DNA from: Maricaulis virginensis
Lineage (GTDB): Bacteria; Pseudomonadota; Alphaproteobacteria; Caulobacterales; Maricaulaceae
DNA length: 64,000 bases
NCBI RefSeq assembly: GCF_027922185.1
Contig: NZ_BSFE01000001.1
Location: 372,001 to 436,000, forward strand
Reading direction: 5' to 3'
How positions within the stretch are numbered: position 1 is the first letter of the stretch; every line of letters begins with the position of its first letter. Positions 52,230 through 61,657 of the stretch are shown here, piece by piece. The translations under genes were made by a program, and so were the position numbers. The notes under the pieces are model-generated. The model saw nothing but the letters and a program-made list of their open reading frames with translations, did no database searches and had not been told where the DNA came from.

Positions 52230-52955
52230 TCATGCCCAGTCGCGGCGGCTGAGCCAGATTACCAGCAGGACGAAGAGAAGCGCGCCACCGCCGCCGCCCA
52301 GGGCGAGCGCGATCTGCGCGCGTTCCGGATCCGCCGCCAGCATGTTCACCGGCATCAGCCAGGGGAAGAATATCCCGTATTCGGAACTCGTCGCCGCGAC
52401 GGCCACGAAGGTGCCGCCGATACCGATTGCTACCGGGGCGGCAAAGCTGCGGAAACGGTGGGCGATGCCCCATTGCACGGCGGCGACGCAGATCCCGGCG
52501 ATCCACATCTGCCCGTGCAGGCGAAACGCCAGCGCCCAGTCCGGCGCGCCTGCAATGACAAGGTCCGGATCGATCAGAAGCGCGGTCCACGCCGCGGCGA
52601 AGGCAGCCAGCGCCACACTGGCCGAGACGAGCGCCATCGTGCCCAGCAGGACCAGGATCTTGGCGGTGAAGATCTGCCAGCGCGGCACCGGCAGGGCGAG
52701 CGACCAGGACCAGGTGCCCGGACCGTGTTCGGTCTGGGCCATCAATGCAGCCAGGCCGATCGTGGTCATGGGCAGAAGGAAATAGGCCCAGATCGCCGAG
52801 CCCGACATGACCAGTACGGTCCACTCGCCGGCGCCATGGCCGCTGGTCATGGCCAGCACGCCGAGCAGATACACCATGACGGCCGGTGTCGCCGCGACGA
52901 GCAGGACGAGCGAGCGGCGCAGTTTGAGGATTTCACATCCGATAGCGCGGATCAT
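52230..52955 (-). CDS. ABC-2-type transporter permease
   Basis: A 241-residue membrane protein with about six helices and the ABC-2 amphipathic coupling segment near the start ('EILKLRRSL'). 'TWSWSLALPVPRWQIFTAKI' is typical of lantibiotic/bacitracin-type immunity permeases. Pairs with the ATPase upstream, overlapping by 4 bases. Exported substrate unknown. Confidence 0.85.
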   Translation of the reverse strand: MIRAIGCEILKLRRSLVLLVAATPAVMVYLLGVLAMTSGHGAGEWTVLVMSGSAIWAYFLLPMTTIGLAALMAQTEHGPGTWSWSLALPVPRWQIFTAKILVLLGTMALVSASVALAAFAAAWTALLIDPDLVIAGAPDWALAFRLHGQMWIAGICVAAVQWGIAHRFRSFAAPVAIGIGGTFVAVAATSSEYGIFFPWLMPVNMLAADPERAQIALALGGGGGALLFVLLVIWLSRRDWA

Positions 52956-53878
52956 GCGGCGGCCTCCTTGCGGGGTGCGGACGTCAGGTCGAGGAACAGG
53001 CTCTCCAGATCCGCGCGGAGCGGGGCGAGGGCGCTGACGGCAATCCCGGCGCCGACAAGGGCGGCGTTGAGCCGGGCCGGATCGCCATCGCCTGACAGGA
53101 TGAATGACCCCGTCGCATCGTCGCGGCTGAACACTGCGAAGCCCTGCGCGCCGGCCAGTGCGATGGCCGCGTCAGGCTTGTCGCACCGGACTTCCAGGCG
53201 CTGGCCGGTGCGGGCTGCGAGCGCGCCGATGGCACCGTCGAACACGGTCTCGCCCTGGCGCATCACGCCGACATGGGTGGCGATCTGTTCGACTTCGGAC
53301 AGGAGGTGGCTGGACATGAAGACGGTGGCACCCGTGCGCTCCGGCAGGTCGCGGATGAGGGCGCGCATGTCACGCATGCCGGACGGGTCCAGCCCGTTGG
53401 TCGGTTCGTCCAGAATCAGCAGGCGGGGTTCACCGATCAGCGCGCGGGCCAGGCCGAGGCGCTGGCGCATGCCCAGCGAGTACTGGCCCACCTTGCGCCG
53501 GGCATCGCGGGTCATCTCGACCGTCTCCAGCACGGCGCCGATGCGCGCTTTGGGCAGGTCGAGATAGCGGCAGGCCAGTTGCAGGTTCTCGTATCCGGTG
53601 AGGTTGGGATAAAGCGCCGGTGTCTCGACGACGGCCCCGACGCGCGCCAGGGCGGCCCGGCGATTGCGCCGGATGTCGTGACCGTCAACGCGCACCGTGC
53701 CGGCGTCCGCCCGGATGAGGCCCAGCAGGCAGCGGATCGTCGTGGTCTTGCCGGCCCCGTTGGGACCGAGAAACCCGTAGATCGCGCCTTGCGGCACGGC
53801 GAGGTCGACCCGGCGCACGGCATCGACGCGGCCATAGCGCTTGGCAAGCCCGCGGATATCGAGGGGCAATTCGGTCAT
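52952..53878 (-). CDS. ABC transporter ATP-binding protein
   Basis: A 308-residue ATPase: Walker A 'GFLGPNGAGKTTTIR', signature 'QYSLGMRQRLGLARAL', Walker B 'RLLILDEPTNGLD', and H-loop 'FMSSHLLSEV'. The C-terminal 90 residues are a DUF4162-type extension. Forms a two-subunit exporter with the overlapping permease gene. Promoter probably in the 187-base gap shared with the divergent M20D gene. Confidence 0.93.
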   Translation of the reverse strand: MTELPLDIRGLAKRYGRVDAVRRVDLAVPQGAIYGFLGPNGAGKTTTIRCLLGLIRADAGTVRVDGHDIRRNRRAALARVGAVVETPALYPNLTGYENLQLACRYLDLPKARIGAVLETVEMTRDARRKVGQYSLGMRQRLGLARALIGEPRLLILDEPTNGLDPSGMRDMRALIRDLPERTGATVFMSSHLLSEVEQIATHVGVMRQGETVFDGAIGALAARTGQRLEVRCDKPDAAIALAGAQGFAVFSRDDATGSFILSGDGDPARLNAALVGAGIAVSALAPLRADLESLFLDLTSAPRKEAAA

Positions 53879-54065
53879 TTGGCAGAGACTCCTGTCCAGT
53901 CCGGCCAGACTGTCCGGCGCCTGTCCAGCAGCACAGGGGGAAAATCCGCACCTCCATCCCGCACGACCGGGGAGGGCGAGACCCAGCCTGTCCGCACGAT
54001 CATCGATTGACGTTTGCGCTGGGCCCCGTTCGAATGGCGAAAATCACTCAGAGGGGAAGCCTGTC

Positions 54066-55415
54066 ATGAAACGCCATCTTTTCGCCGCCACGGCCGTGCT
54101 CGGCCTGACGCTCGCTGCCCAGCCGGCCGTTCTGGCCCAGAGCGAGGATGCGCTCAGCCGTGCGATCGCGGCGGACTATGATGCGCACCTGGAAGCGCTC
54201 TACCAGCATTTCCACGCCCATCCGGAACTGTCCCACCAGGAGGTGGAGACCGCGGCGCGCCTCGCCGGGGAGCTGCGCGCGCTGGGCTTCGAGGTCACCG
54301 AACAGGTCGGCGGGACGGGCATTGTCGCCGTGATGGAGAATGGCGAGGGGCCGACGCTGATGATGCGGGCCGACATGGACGGTCTGCCGGTGCGCGAGCA
54401 GACCGGCCTGTCCTATGCCTCGACCGATACCGGCGTCGATCATCGCGGTGTCGAGAATCCCACCATGCACGCCTGCGCCCACGACACGCACATGACCGCC
54501 CTGGTCGGCGCGGCGCGGCAGCTGGTCGAGCGCACCGATGACTGGTCGGGCACGCTGGTGCTGATCGGCCAGCCGGCCGAGGAGCTGGGCGAGGGCGCCA
54601 TCGCCATGATCGAGGACGGTCTGTTCGAACGCTTCCCGACGCCGGACTTCAACATCTCCTTCCACACCTTCTCGGCCATTCCGACCGGCACGATCACCTA
54701 TGTGCCCGGCTATGCGATGGCGAATGTCGATTCGGTGGACATCTATGTGCGCGGCCGTGGCGGCCACGGCGCCTATCCGCACACCACCAAGGATCCGATC
54801 TATCTGGCCTCGATGATCGTGGTCGGCCTGCAATCGCTGATCTCGCGCGAGCTGTCGCCGCTCGAGCCGGGCGTGGTGACGGTCGGCGCCTTCAATGCCG
54901 GCGCCAAGCACAACATCATCTCCGACGAGGCGCATCTGCAGCTTACCGTGCGCTCCTATTCCGACGAGACCCGCAATCACCTGCTCACGGGTATCCAGCG
55001 CATCGCCAATGCCCAGGCCGAGGCCTACGGGCTGACCGAGGCGGAGTATCCGCGCATCGAGATCGAGGAGACCTATACGCCGGCGCTCTACAATAATCCG
55101 GATCTGGCCAGCCGCGCCGTCGGCGCCCTGCGCGCCCGTTTCGGCAATGAGGCCGTCGTGGAGACCGATCCGGTGATGGGCGGCGAGGACTTCTCGCAAT
55201 ACCACCGTACCGAACACGACATCCCGACCTTCATGTTCTGGGTCGGCGGCACGACCCAGGCGCGGCTGGACGAATACACCGCCAACGGCCAGGTGCCGCC
55301 GTCCAACCACTCGCCCTTCTTCGCGCCCGACGATCCGGAAGGCACGATCACCCAGGCGGCCGAAGCCATGACCAGTGTCGCCCTGGACATCCTGGCGCCT
55401 GCCGAAGGCGAATAG
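54066..55415 (+). CDS. Secreted M20D amidohydrolase
   Basis: A 449-residue exported N-acyl-amino-acid amidohydrolase (hippurate hydrolase/IAA-amino-acid hydrolase class). Signal peptide ends 'AAQPAVLAQ'. Metal ligands lie in 'MHACAHDTHMTALVG' and 'GQPAEELGEGA', with 'MMRADMDGLPV' and the late 'VMGGEDFSQY'. The lid domain has 'RGRGGHGAYPHTTKDP'. Periplasmic, cleaving acylated amino acids or peptides. The ATG follows GAGGGGAAGC. Confidence 0.93.
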   Translation: MKRHLFAATAVLGLTLAAQPAVLAQSEDALSRAIAADYDAHLEALYQHFHAHPELSHQEVETAARLAGELRALGFEVTEQVGGTGIVAVMENGEGPTLMMRADMDGLPVREQTGLSYASTDTGVDHRGVENPTMHACAHDTHMTALVGAARQLVERTDDWSGTLVLIGQPAEELGEGAIAMIEDGLFERFPTPDFNISFHTFSAIPTGTITYVPGYAMANVDSVDIYVRGRGGHGAYPHTTKDPIYLASMIVVGLQSLISRELSPLEPGVVTVGAFNAGAKHNIISDEAHLQLTVRSYSDETRNHLLTGIQRIANAQAEAYGLTEAEYPRIEIEETYTPALYNNPDLASRAVGALRARFGNEAVVETDPVMGGEDFSQYHRTEHDIPTFMFWVGGTTQARLDEYTANGQVPPSNHSPFFAPDDPEGTITQAAEAMTSVALDILAPAEGE

Positions 55416-55508
55416 GCACAAGACCGGTGTCCGGCTTCGGCAGCTGGCGAATTGCCGCTGCCGGGCCGGCTCACTAGGTTGGGGGCCGATCAAGGGGAGG
55501 GGTGAGGC

Positions 55509-56690
55509 ATGTCGCTGATTCCGGCAGACAATCATCTGGCCGTCATGGCCGCATTGTTCACGATCGCCGCGGTGGCGTTTCTTCTGGAGAAGACCCGCAT
55601 CGGCGCGCTGGTCACCGGCACGGTCTCGGCGATCTTCATCGCCATCCTGGCGGCCAATCTGCGCATCATACCCAGCTCGGCCCCGGCCTATGATTTCGTC
55701 TGGACCTATTTCGTCCCGGTCCTGATCCCGCTCTTCCTGATGAAGGCGGACCTCAAGCGCATCTTCTTCGAGACCACCCGCATGGCGGCGGCGTTCATGC
55801 TCGCCTCGGCGGCGACCGTGATCGGTGCGGTCATCGCCTTCTCCCTGATCCATGTCGGCGATTACGAGGCCGGCGCTGTGGCCGCGGAATACGGATCGCG
55901 CCAGGCCGCCGCGGCCGGCGCCTTCACGGCGACCTATATCGGCGGCTCGGTGAATTACGGCGCGCTGATGAGCTCCACCGGGCTCGGCGCTGCAGACCCC
56001 AGCTTTGCCTCGGCGATGACGGCTGTCGACAATCTCTATTCCGGCTTCTTCCTGGCGCTGCTGGCGATCATTCCCGGCGTCAGCTGGATCGCCTCGCGTT
56101 TCGTCCAGCGCGATCACAGCCAGGGCGAGATCGAGGTTGCCGGGGAAGATCCGATCTCGCCGGCCTCGCTGACCCTGTCCATGGCCTATGCCCTGGTGGT
56201 GGTCGCGCTCGGCTCCCTCGTGGCCGACCTTCTCGACCAGGTCTGGGACGATGCCGGCCGCAAGTGGAAGTTCGCCATCATCTCGGTGCTCTCGCTGATC
56301 CCGGCCACGGCATTCCCGAAGACGATGGGGCGCCTGCGCGGCGGCTACGAGATCGGGATCGCGCTCAGCTTTGTCTTCTTCGCGATGATCGCGGCGGGGG
56401 CCGATGTGGTGTCGCTGCTGCAGCTCGCACCGGTCCTGATGCTGCTGATCGGCATTCTTCTGGTGGTGCACGCCATTGTGCTGTTCGGTCTGGGCAGCCT
56501 TTTGCGCCTGTCCCTGCCGGAACTGATCACGGCGTCCAATGCCGCCATTCTCGGCGCCACGACGGCGCCGGCCCTGGCGGCGGCGAAGGGCTGGAAGGAT
56601 CTGGTCACGCCCGGGGTTCTGGTCGGTGTACTGGGCTATGCCATCGGCACGCCCATCGCGACGCTCGTCTTCGAGTTCTGGCCGGGCTGA
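55509..56690 (+). CDS. DUF819 family membrane protein
   Basis: A 393-residue integral membrane protein with about ten helices, matching DUF819 (YjcL-like): 'YFVPVLIPLFLMKADLKRIF', 'GAFTATYIGGSVNYGAL' and 'ASNAAILGATTAPALAAAKGW'. The two GG/GA-rich re-entrant-type motifs suggest a transporter. Substrate unknown; an exported product of the upstream amidohydrolase is possible from proximity (94-base gap). The ATG follows GGGGTGAGGC. Confidence 0.87.
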   Translation: MSLIPADNHLAVMAALFTIAAVAFLLEKTRIGALVTGTVSAIFIAILAANLRIIPSSAPAYDFVWTYFVPVLIPLFLMKADLKRIFFETTRMAAAFMLASAATVIGAVIAFSLIHVGDYEAGAVAAEYGSRQAAAAGAFTATYIGGSVNYGALMSSTGLGAADPSFASAMTAVDNLYSGFFLALLAIIPGVSWIASRFVQRDHSQGEIEVAGEDPISPASLTLSMAYALVVVALGSLVADLLDQVWDDAGRKWKFAIISVLSLIPATAFPKTMGRLRGGYEIGIALSFVFFAMIAAGADVVSLLQLAPVLMLLIGILLVVHAIVLFGLGSLLRLSLPELITASNAAILGATTAPALAAAKGWKDLVTPGVLVGVLGYAIGTPIATLVFEFWPG

Positions 56691-56819
56691 CACGCGGCAC
56701 GACATTACGCGAGCTTCACACCGCCTTCAGCTGCCCGAAGGATGCGGACTGTCATAGACTGCATCCGACAGGGACCTCCCGTGCATCGTAGGGGGGAAAG
56801 CGAATTTGGAGGGAGTTCC

Positions 56820-57827
56820 ATGACTGACAGAACCATCACCGGAAAAATCGTGGCCGGTGCCGTGGCAACGGTGGCCGGTATCGGTGCGCTGTCGATGGCG
56901 GCCAATGCCCAGTCGGGCGGCGGTCAGAGCTATGACGGCGATCATGTGCGCGTCGAGAATTTCATCGGCCGGGTGGAAATCCGCACCGGCGGATCGGACA
57001 TCCGCGTCGAGATCCGCAATCCGGGCGATGTCGCCGGGGATCCGGTCGCCAGCGGCGCCGGCAATGGCGTGACGATCGATGGCGGCCAGAGCGTGCGCAA
57101 TCTGAACTGCCGCACCCGCGACAACGAAATCCTCATCGGCCGGCGCTTCGCTTCGCATTCCATCGACGAATATCCGACCCTGGTCATCACGGCGCCGGAC
57201 ACGATCACCTTCGAACTCGATGACAGCGCCTTTGTCGGCGAGGCCGGCGATCTGGGCGCGCTGAACCTGTCGATGAACAGCTGCGGCCGCTTCGAGGCCG
57301 GAGCGATTGCCGGCGAGGCCGACATCCGCATCAACGGTTCCGGCGATGTGACCGTCGGGGATATCGGCGGCGATGCCGAGATCGGCATCAATGGTTCCGG
57401 TGATGTTGTGACCGGTACGATCGGTGGCCGCATCCATGTCGGGATCAACGGGTCGGGCGATGTGGAAACCCGTGAGGTTGCCGGCGACGGCGAAGTCGAC
57501 ATCAACGGTTCCGGCGACGTCGAGTTCGCGCGTGTTGCCGGTCTCGATGTCGATATATCGGGCTCCGGCGACGTGGCCGTCGGCAGCATGGACGGTGCCT
57601 TCAACGCCGGCATCGCCGGTTCCGGCGACATCATCGTACGCCGGGGTCAGGCACAGCCCTTCGAGGCGAATATCAACGGCTCCGGCGATATCAGCTTCGG
57701 CGGTACGGCGACCGACGTGCGCATCCGCGAAGGCGGTGGCGGCGATGTCGAGATTGCCGAGATCGAAGGCTCGGTCGACTGGCGCCGCAATGGCCGCACC
57801 GTGCTGCGCTCCGGCGGCAGCAAATAG
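56820..57827 (+). CDS. Secreted GIN/DUF2807-like protein with GSGD repeats
   Basis: A 335-residue secreted protein: signal peptide ending 'SMAANAQ', then a beta-rich region and seven repeats of about 20 residues each with '(N/S/A)GSGD(V/I)' (for example 'RINGSGDVTVGDI', 'GINGSGDVETREV'). Such repeats form a right-handed beta-helix as in the putative auto-transporter adhesin head GIN domain (DUF2807). Two cysteines lie before the repeats. The ATG follows GGAGGGAG. Location periplasmic or surface; ligand unknown. Convergent with rlmB. Confidence 0.88.
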   Translation: MTDRTITGKIVAGAVATVAGIGALSMAANAQSGGGQSYDGDHVRVENFIGRVEIRTGGSDIRVEIRNPGDVAGDPVASGAGNGVTIDGGQSVRNLNCRTRDNEILIGRRFASHSIDEYPTLVITAPDTITFELDDSAFVGEAGDLGALNLSMNSCGRFEAGAIAGEADIRINGSGDVTVGDIGGDAEIGINGSGDVVTGTIGGRIHVGINGSGDVETREVAGDGEVDINGSGDVEFARVAGLDVDISGSGDVAVGSMDGAFNAGIAGSGDIIVRRGQAQPFEANINGSGDISFGGTATDVRIREGGGGDVEIAEIEGSVDWRRNGRTVLRSGGSK

Positions 57828-57861
57828 GCTCCAGCAGGTGGCGTCCCGGTCCGGTCCGGCC

Positions 57862-58662
57862 TCACGGCCGGGCCGGGCGCCATTTTGCAGCTTCGTACAG
57901 GGCGATCGCGGCCGCATTCGACACGTTCAGGCTTTCCACCGCCTGCGTCATCGGGATGCGCACCAGCTGATCGCAGGACGCGGCCACGCGCGGCCGCAAT
58001 CCCTTCTCTTCCGAGCCCATCACCAGCACGATACCCGGGCCATGCCCCTTGCCGTCCGGCCCGGCCAGCGCGGCCGCCAGCTCTGTCTCGCCTTCGCCGG
58101 CCAGACCCAGCACGAAGCGGCCGGCCTTGCGGAACTCGGTCAGCGTGTCGGCGATATTTGTGACGCGCACGTGCGCCACCCGCTCGGCGGCACCGACAGC
58201 GCTTTTGCAGACCGTGCCGAAGAGGGGCGGGGCCTTGCGGTCCTGCATCACGACGGCGCGCACGCCAAACGCCGCAGCCGAGCGAAGGATCGCGCCGACA
58301 TTGTGCGGGTCGGTGATCTGGTCGAGCACCAGCAGGGCGCCATGGGTGGGATCCGTGACGCCTGCGACCGGCTCTGCGTCGAGCGCGGCGGCACGGGCAG
58401 CAAAGCCCTGGTGCACCGCACCGGGCGGCAGGTCATTGTCGAGTGCGCGCGGTTCGACGGTGTTGGCCTGTGTCCCTTCGGGCAGTTCGCGCGCGGCATT
58501 GCGGGTGACACGCAGCTCGAGGATTTTCCGGCGCGGATTTGCGACAGCGGCGAGCACTGCGTGACGCCCCCAGATCCACCCCGAATCGCCAGTGCCAGCA
58601 GGCCTGGAGCCGCGGCTGTAATCGGGGCGTTTGGGGCTGTTGCGCCTTGGGTTCTTCGTCAC
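57862..58662 (-). CDS. rlmB: 23S rRNA 2'-O-methyltransferase, TrmH family
   Basis: A 266-residue SPOUT methyltransferase resembling RlmB (Gm2251 of 23S rRNA). N-terminal L30e-like substrate domain (about 30-95, 'WGRHAVLAAVANPRRKI'). Knot motifs: 'LLVLDQITDPHNVGAILRSA', 'GIVLVMGSEEKGLRP' and 'IPMTQAVESLNVSNAAAIAL'. I chose the GTG after AGGAGCGCGG; an ATG at 58710 would add 16 residues. The N-terminus is a basic, disordered tail. Confidence 0.9.
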   Translation of the reverse strand: MTKNPRRNSPKRPDYSRGSRPAGTGDSGWIWGRHAVLAAVANPRRKILELRVTRNAARELPEGTQANTVEPRALDNDLPPGAVHQGFAARAAALDAEPVAGVTDPTHGALLVLDQITDPHNVGAILRSAAAFGVRAVVMQDRKAPPLFGTVCKSAVGAAERVAHVRVTNIADTLTEFRKAGRFVLGLAGEGETELAAALAGPDGKGHGPGIVLVMGSEEKGLRPRVAASCDQLVRIPMTQAVESLNVSNAAAIALYEAAKWRPARP

Positions 58663-58790
58663 TATAGTCCGCGCTCCTGTTTCGGGGCTCCGCCCGGTGA
58701 GGCCTGCCATAGCACGGCTGAAGCCAAGCTGAGAGACTTCGTTGCAGGACATCCTTCCGCCGGTTATTTCCGGACATGAAGGCACCCTGT

Positions 58791-58875
58791 GGAGGGGTGG
58801 GAGAGTGGTTAAATCCAGCAGACTGTAAATCTGCCCGCTATGCGTACGCTGGTTCGAATCCAGCCCCCTCCACCA
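58791..58875 (+). tRNA. tRNA-Tyr (anticodon GUA)
   Basis: A complete 85-base class II tRNA: acceptor GGAGGGG / CCCCTCC, anticodon loop CTGTAAA reading GTA, a long variable arm and encoded CCA. Confidence 0.97.
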
Positions 58876-58900
58876 CCCTTCGCCCTGCGGGCTTCGGGTG
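58874..58900 (+). repeat. 27-bp trailer element, copy 1
   Basis: Starts at the CCA end of tRNA-Tyr. Contains CCCTTCGCCC / GGGCTTCGGG-type arms. An identical 27-base copy starts at the CCA of tRNA-Gly (59176-59202). Confidence 0.85.
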
Positions 58901-59103
58901 CTGGTCGTTTGATCTCACGGCAACTCGCTTCGCTCGCGCCTCCGATGGGGCGGGCTGACCGCCCGGCGCGCGGTCGCGCTTGCGAACCCTTCGGGTTCGT
59001 AGCGGTTCGTCTGGCTTCACCTGTTTGGCGCCCGCCACTGCAGCGGTGTTCAATTGCTCTCTCGACCTTTGGCGCGGTTACCGGTAAACACCAGCGCCCT
59101 GAT

Positions 59104-59177
59104 GCGGGTATAGCACAATGGTAGTGCAGCAGCCTTCCAAGCTGAGGATGCGGGTTCGATTCCCGCTACCCGCTCCA
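59104..59177 (+). tRNA. tRNA-Gly (anticodon UCC)
   Basis: A complete 74-base tRNA: acceptor GCGGGTA / TACCCGC, anticodon loop CTTCCAA reading TCC, encoded CCA. The Tyr-Gly-tuf order recalls the E. coli tyrU-glyT-thrT-tufB cluster, here without Thr. Confidence 0.97.
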
Positions 59178-59202
59178 CCCTTCGCCCTGCGGGCTTCGGG
59201 TG
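59176..59202 (+). repeat. 27-bp trailer element, copy 2
   Basis: Identical to 58874-58900, starting in the CCA of tRNA-Gly. A transcription pause, processing or terminator element shared by both tRNAs is possible; there is no T-run. The 341-base gap up to tuf holds no gene that I can support. Confidence 0.85.
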
Positions 59203-59518
59203 GCAGGCCACCCGCAGCGCGCACTTGGGGCGAAGAGGTGTCGCCCGAAGCCTTGGCGCAGGGGCACTGGCCGCGACATGCTCTCCTCCAGCCGCCCCGA
59301 CGCAAGCATCTTCGGCCAGTCCGCGAAATGCCGGCATGACTGCGTGCGGGGACTGCCGTGCACAGCCGCATCATCCCGCGCTTGCCTCTTGCCTTTGGGT
59401 AAAACCGGCGCTATCCCGCGCCCGGTCCTTCGGGTACGGCCGTATCCGAACAGTTTCACTTGCATCCACGTCGATAGCCCATCTTCGCGATTAGGTCGGC
59501 GTCCAAGAGGAAAACACG

Positions 59519-60709
<1,191 letters not shown>

Positions 60710-60732
60710 TCGCCCGATCCATACCGATGCTG

Positions 60733-60767
60733 AAACGGCGGGCCTTCGGGTCCGCCGTTTTCGTTTG
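60733..60767 (+). terminator. Intrinsic terminator of tuf
   Basis: AACGGCGGGCC, UUCG-type tetraloop, GGTCCGCCGTT (11 bp, one G-U), then TTCGTTT, 25 bases after the stop. Confidence 0.92.
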
Positions 60768-60892
60768 TGCCTGTATTGCTGCGGGCTGATGTGCCGGACT
60801 GCGGTGCGCTGTCGCATGACAGGCCGTCGTATGGACACGCCCGGAGGCCGCCGGTACCACTTTCGCCCTGGGCTGAGGAAGTATCCGCGATC

Positions 60893-61657
60893 ATGGCCGA
60901 AACGCTCGAACTGAGACTGAACCCGGCGCTCGACGCGCAGAAATGGGCAGAGATCTATGCGCGCGACCGGCTCGTCCGGATCCCCGACGTGTTCGAGCCG
61001 GCGCTGGCCGAGCACATCGAAACCCTTCTCGCGCGTACCCTGAACTGGCGCCTGGTCTTCGCCGAGGCCGATCCGTCGGCACCGGGCGGGGAACGGGTTT
61101 CCAAGCTGACGCAGCAGGATATTGCCGCGATGGGGCGGCAGGCCATCGGTGCCAAGATCGGCCATGTCATGGAACGGGCGCGCGACAATTACGGCTATCT
61201 CTACGACAGCTATCCGATGATCGAGGCCTATACGTCGGGCTGGGATGCGGGCCATCCGATCCACCAGCTCACCGAGTTCATCAATTCGCCGGAGTTTCTC
61301 GAACTGGGCAAGACCGTGACCGGGGCACCGCTGGTGACCAAGGCCGATGCCCAGGCGACCCGCTATGCGCGGGGCCACTTCCTGACGCGGCATATCGACG
61401 AGGGCCACGACAAGGAACGCGTTGCGGCCTACACGCTGGGCTTCACGCGCAACTGGCAGCCCGACTGGGGCGGTCTCCTGATGCTGCTCGACGACAATCT
61501 GGACATCAGCCGTGCCTTCCTGCCGCGCTTCAACGTGCTGTCGATCTTTGACGGACGGCGCATCCATTCGGTCAGCGCGGTGTCGCCCTTCGCCGGCGGT
61601 GCGCGGCACCAGATTACCGGCTGGTTCCGGAACGATCCGCCTTACCGGACAACATGA
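60893..61657 (+). CDS. 2-oxoglutarate/Fe(II)-dependent oxygenase
   Basis: A 254-residue prolyl-4-hydroxylase-like oxygenase. Fe(II) ligands: His and Asp of H-x-D in 'TRHIDEGHD' and the distal His in 'GRRIHSVSAV'; the 2-oxoglutarate-binding basic residue is probably Arg in 'GGARHQITGWF'. 'LGFTRNWQPDWGGLLMLLDD' is the family strand II block. Overlaps the next gene by ATGA. Substrate unknown; position suggests it hydroxylates a protein or glycan handled by the coupled sulfotransferase operon. Confidence 0.9.
   Translation: MAETLELRLNPALDAQKWAEIYARDRLVRIPDVFEPALAEHIETLLARTLNWRLVFAEADPSAPGGERVSKLTQQDIAAMGRQAIGAKIGHVMERARDNYGYLYDSYPMIEAYTSGWDAGHPIHQLTEFINSPEFLELGKTVTGAPLVTKADAQATRYARGHFLTRHIDEGHDKERVAAYTLGFTRNWQPDWGGLLMLLDDNLDISRAFLPRFNVLSIFDGRRIHSVSAVSPFAGGARHQITGWFRNDPPYRTT

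Noticed and set aside
57853..57874. GC hairpin between the GSGD-repeat gene and rlmB as terminator
   Set aside because: Stem of nine pairs overlaps the rlmB stop and lacks a T-run on either strand.
59178..59518. tRNA-Thr or tRNA-Trp expected between tRNA-Gly and tuf
   Set aside because: No cloverleaf could be formed in this gap.
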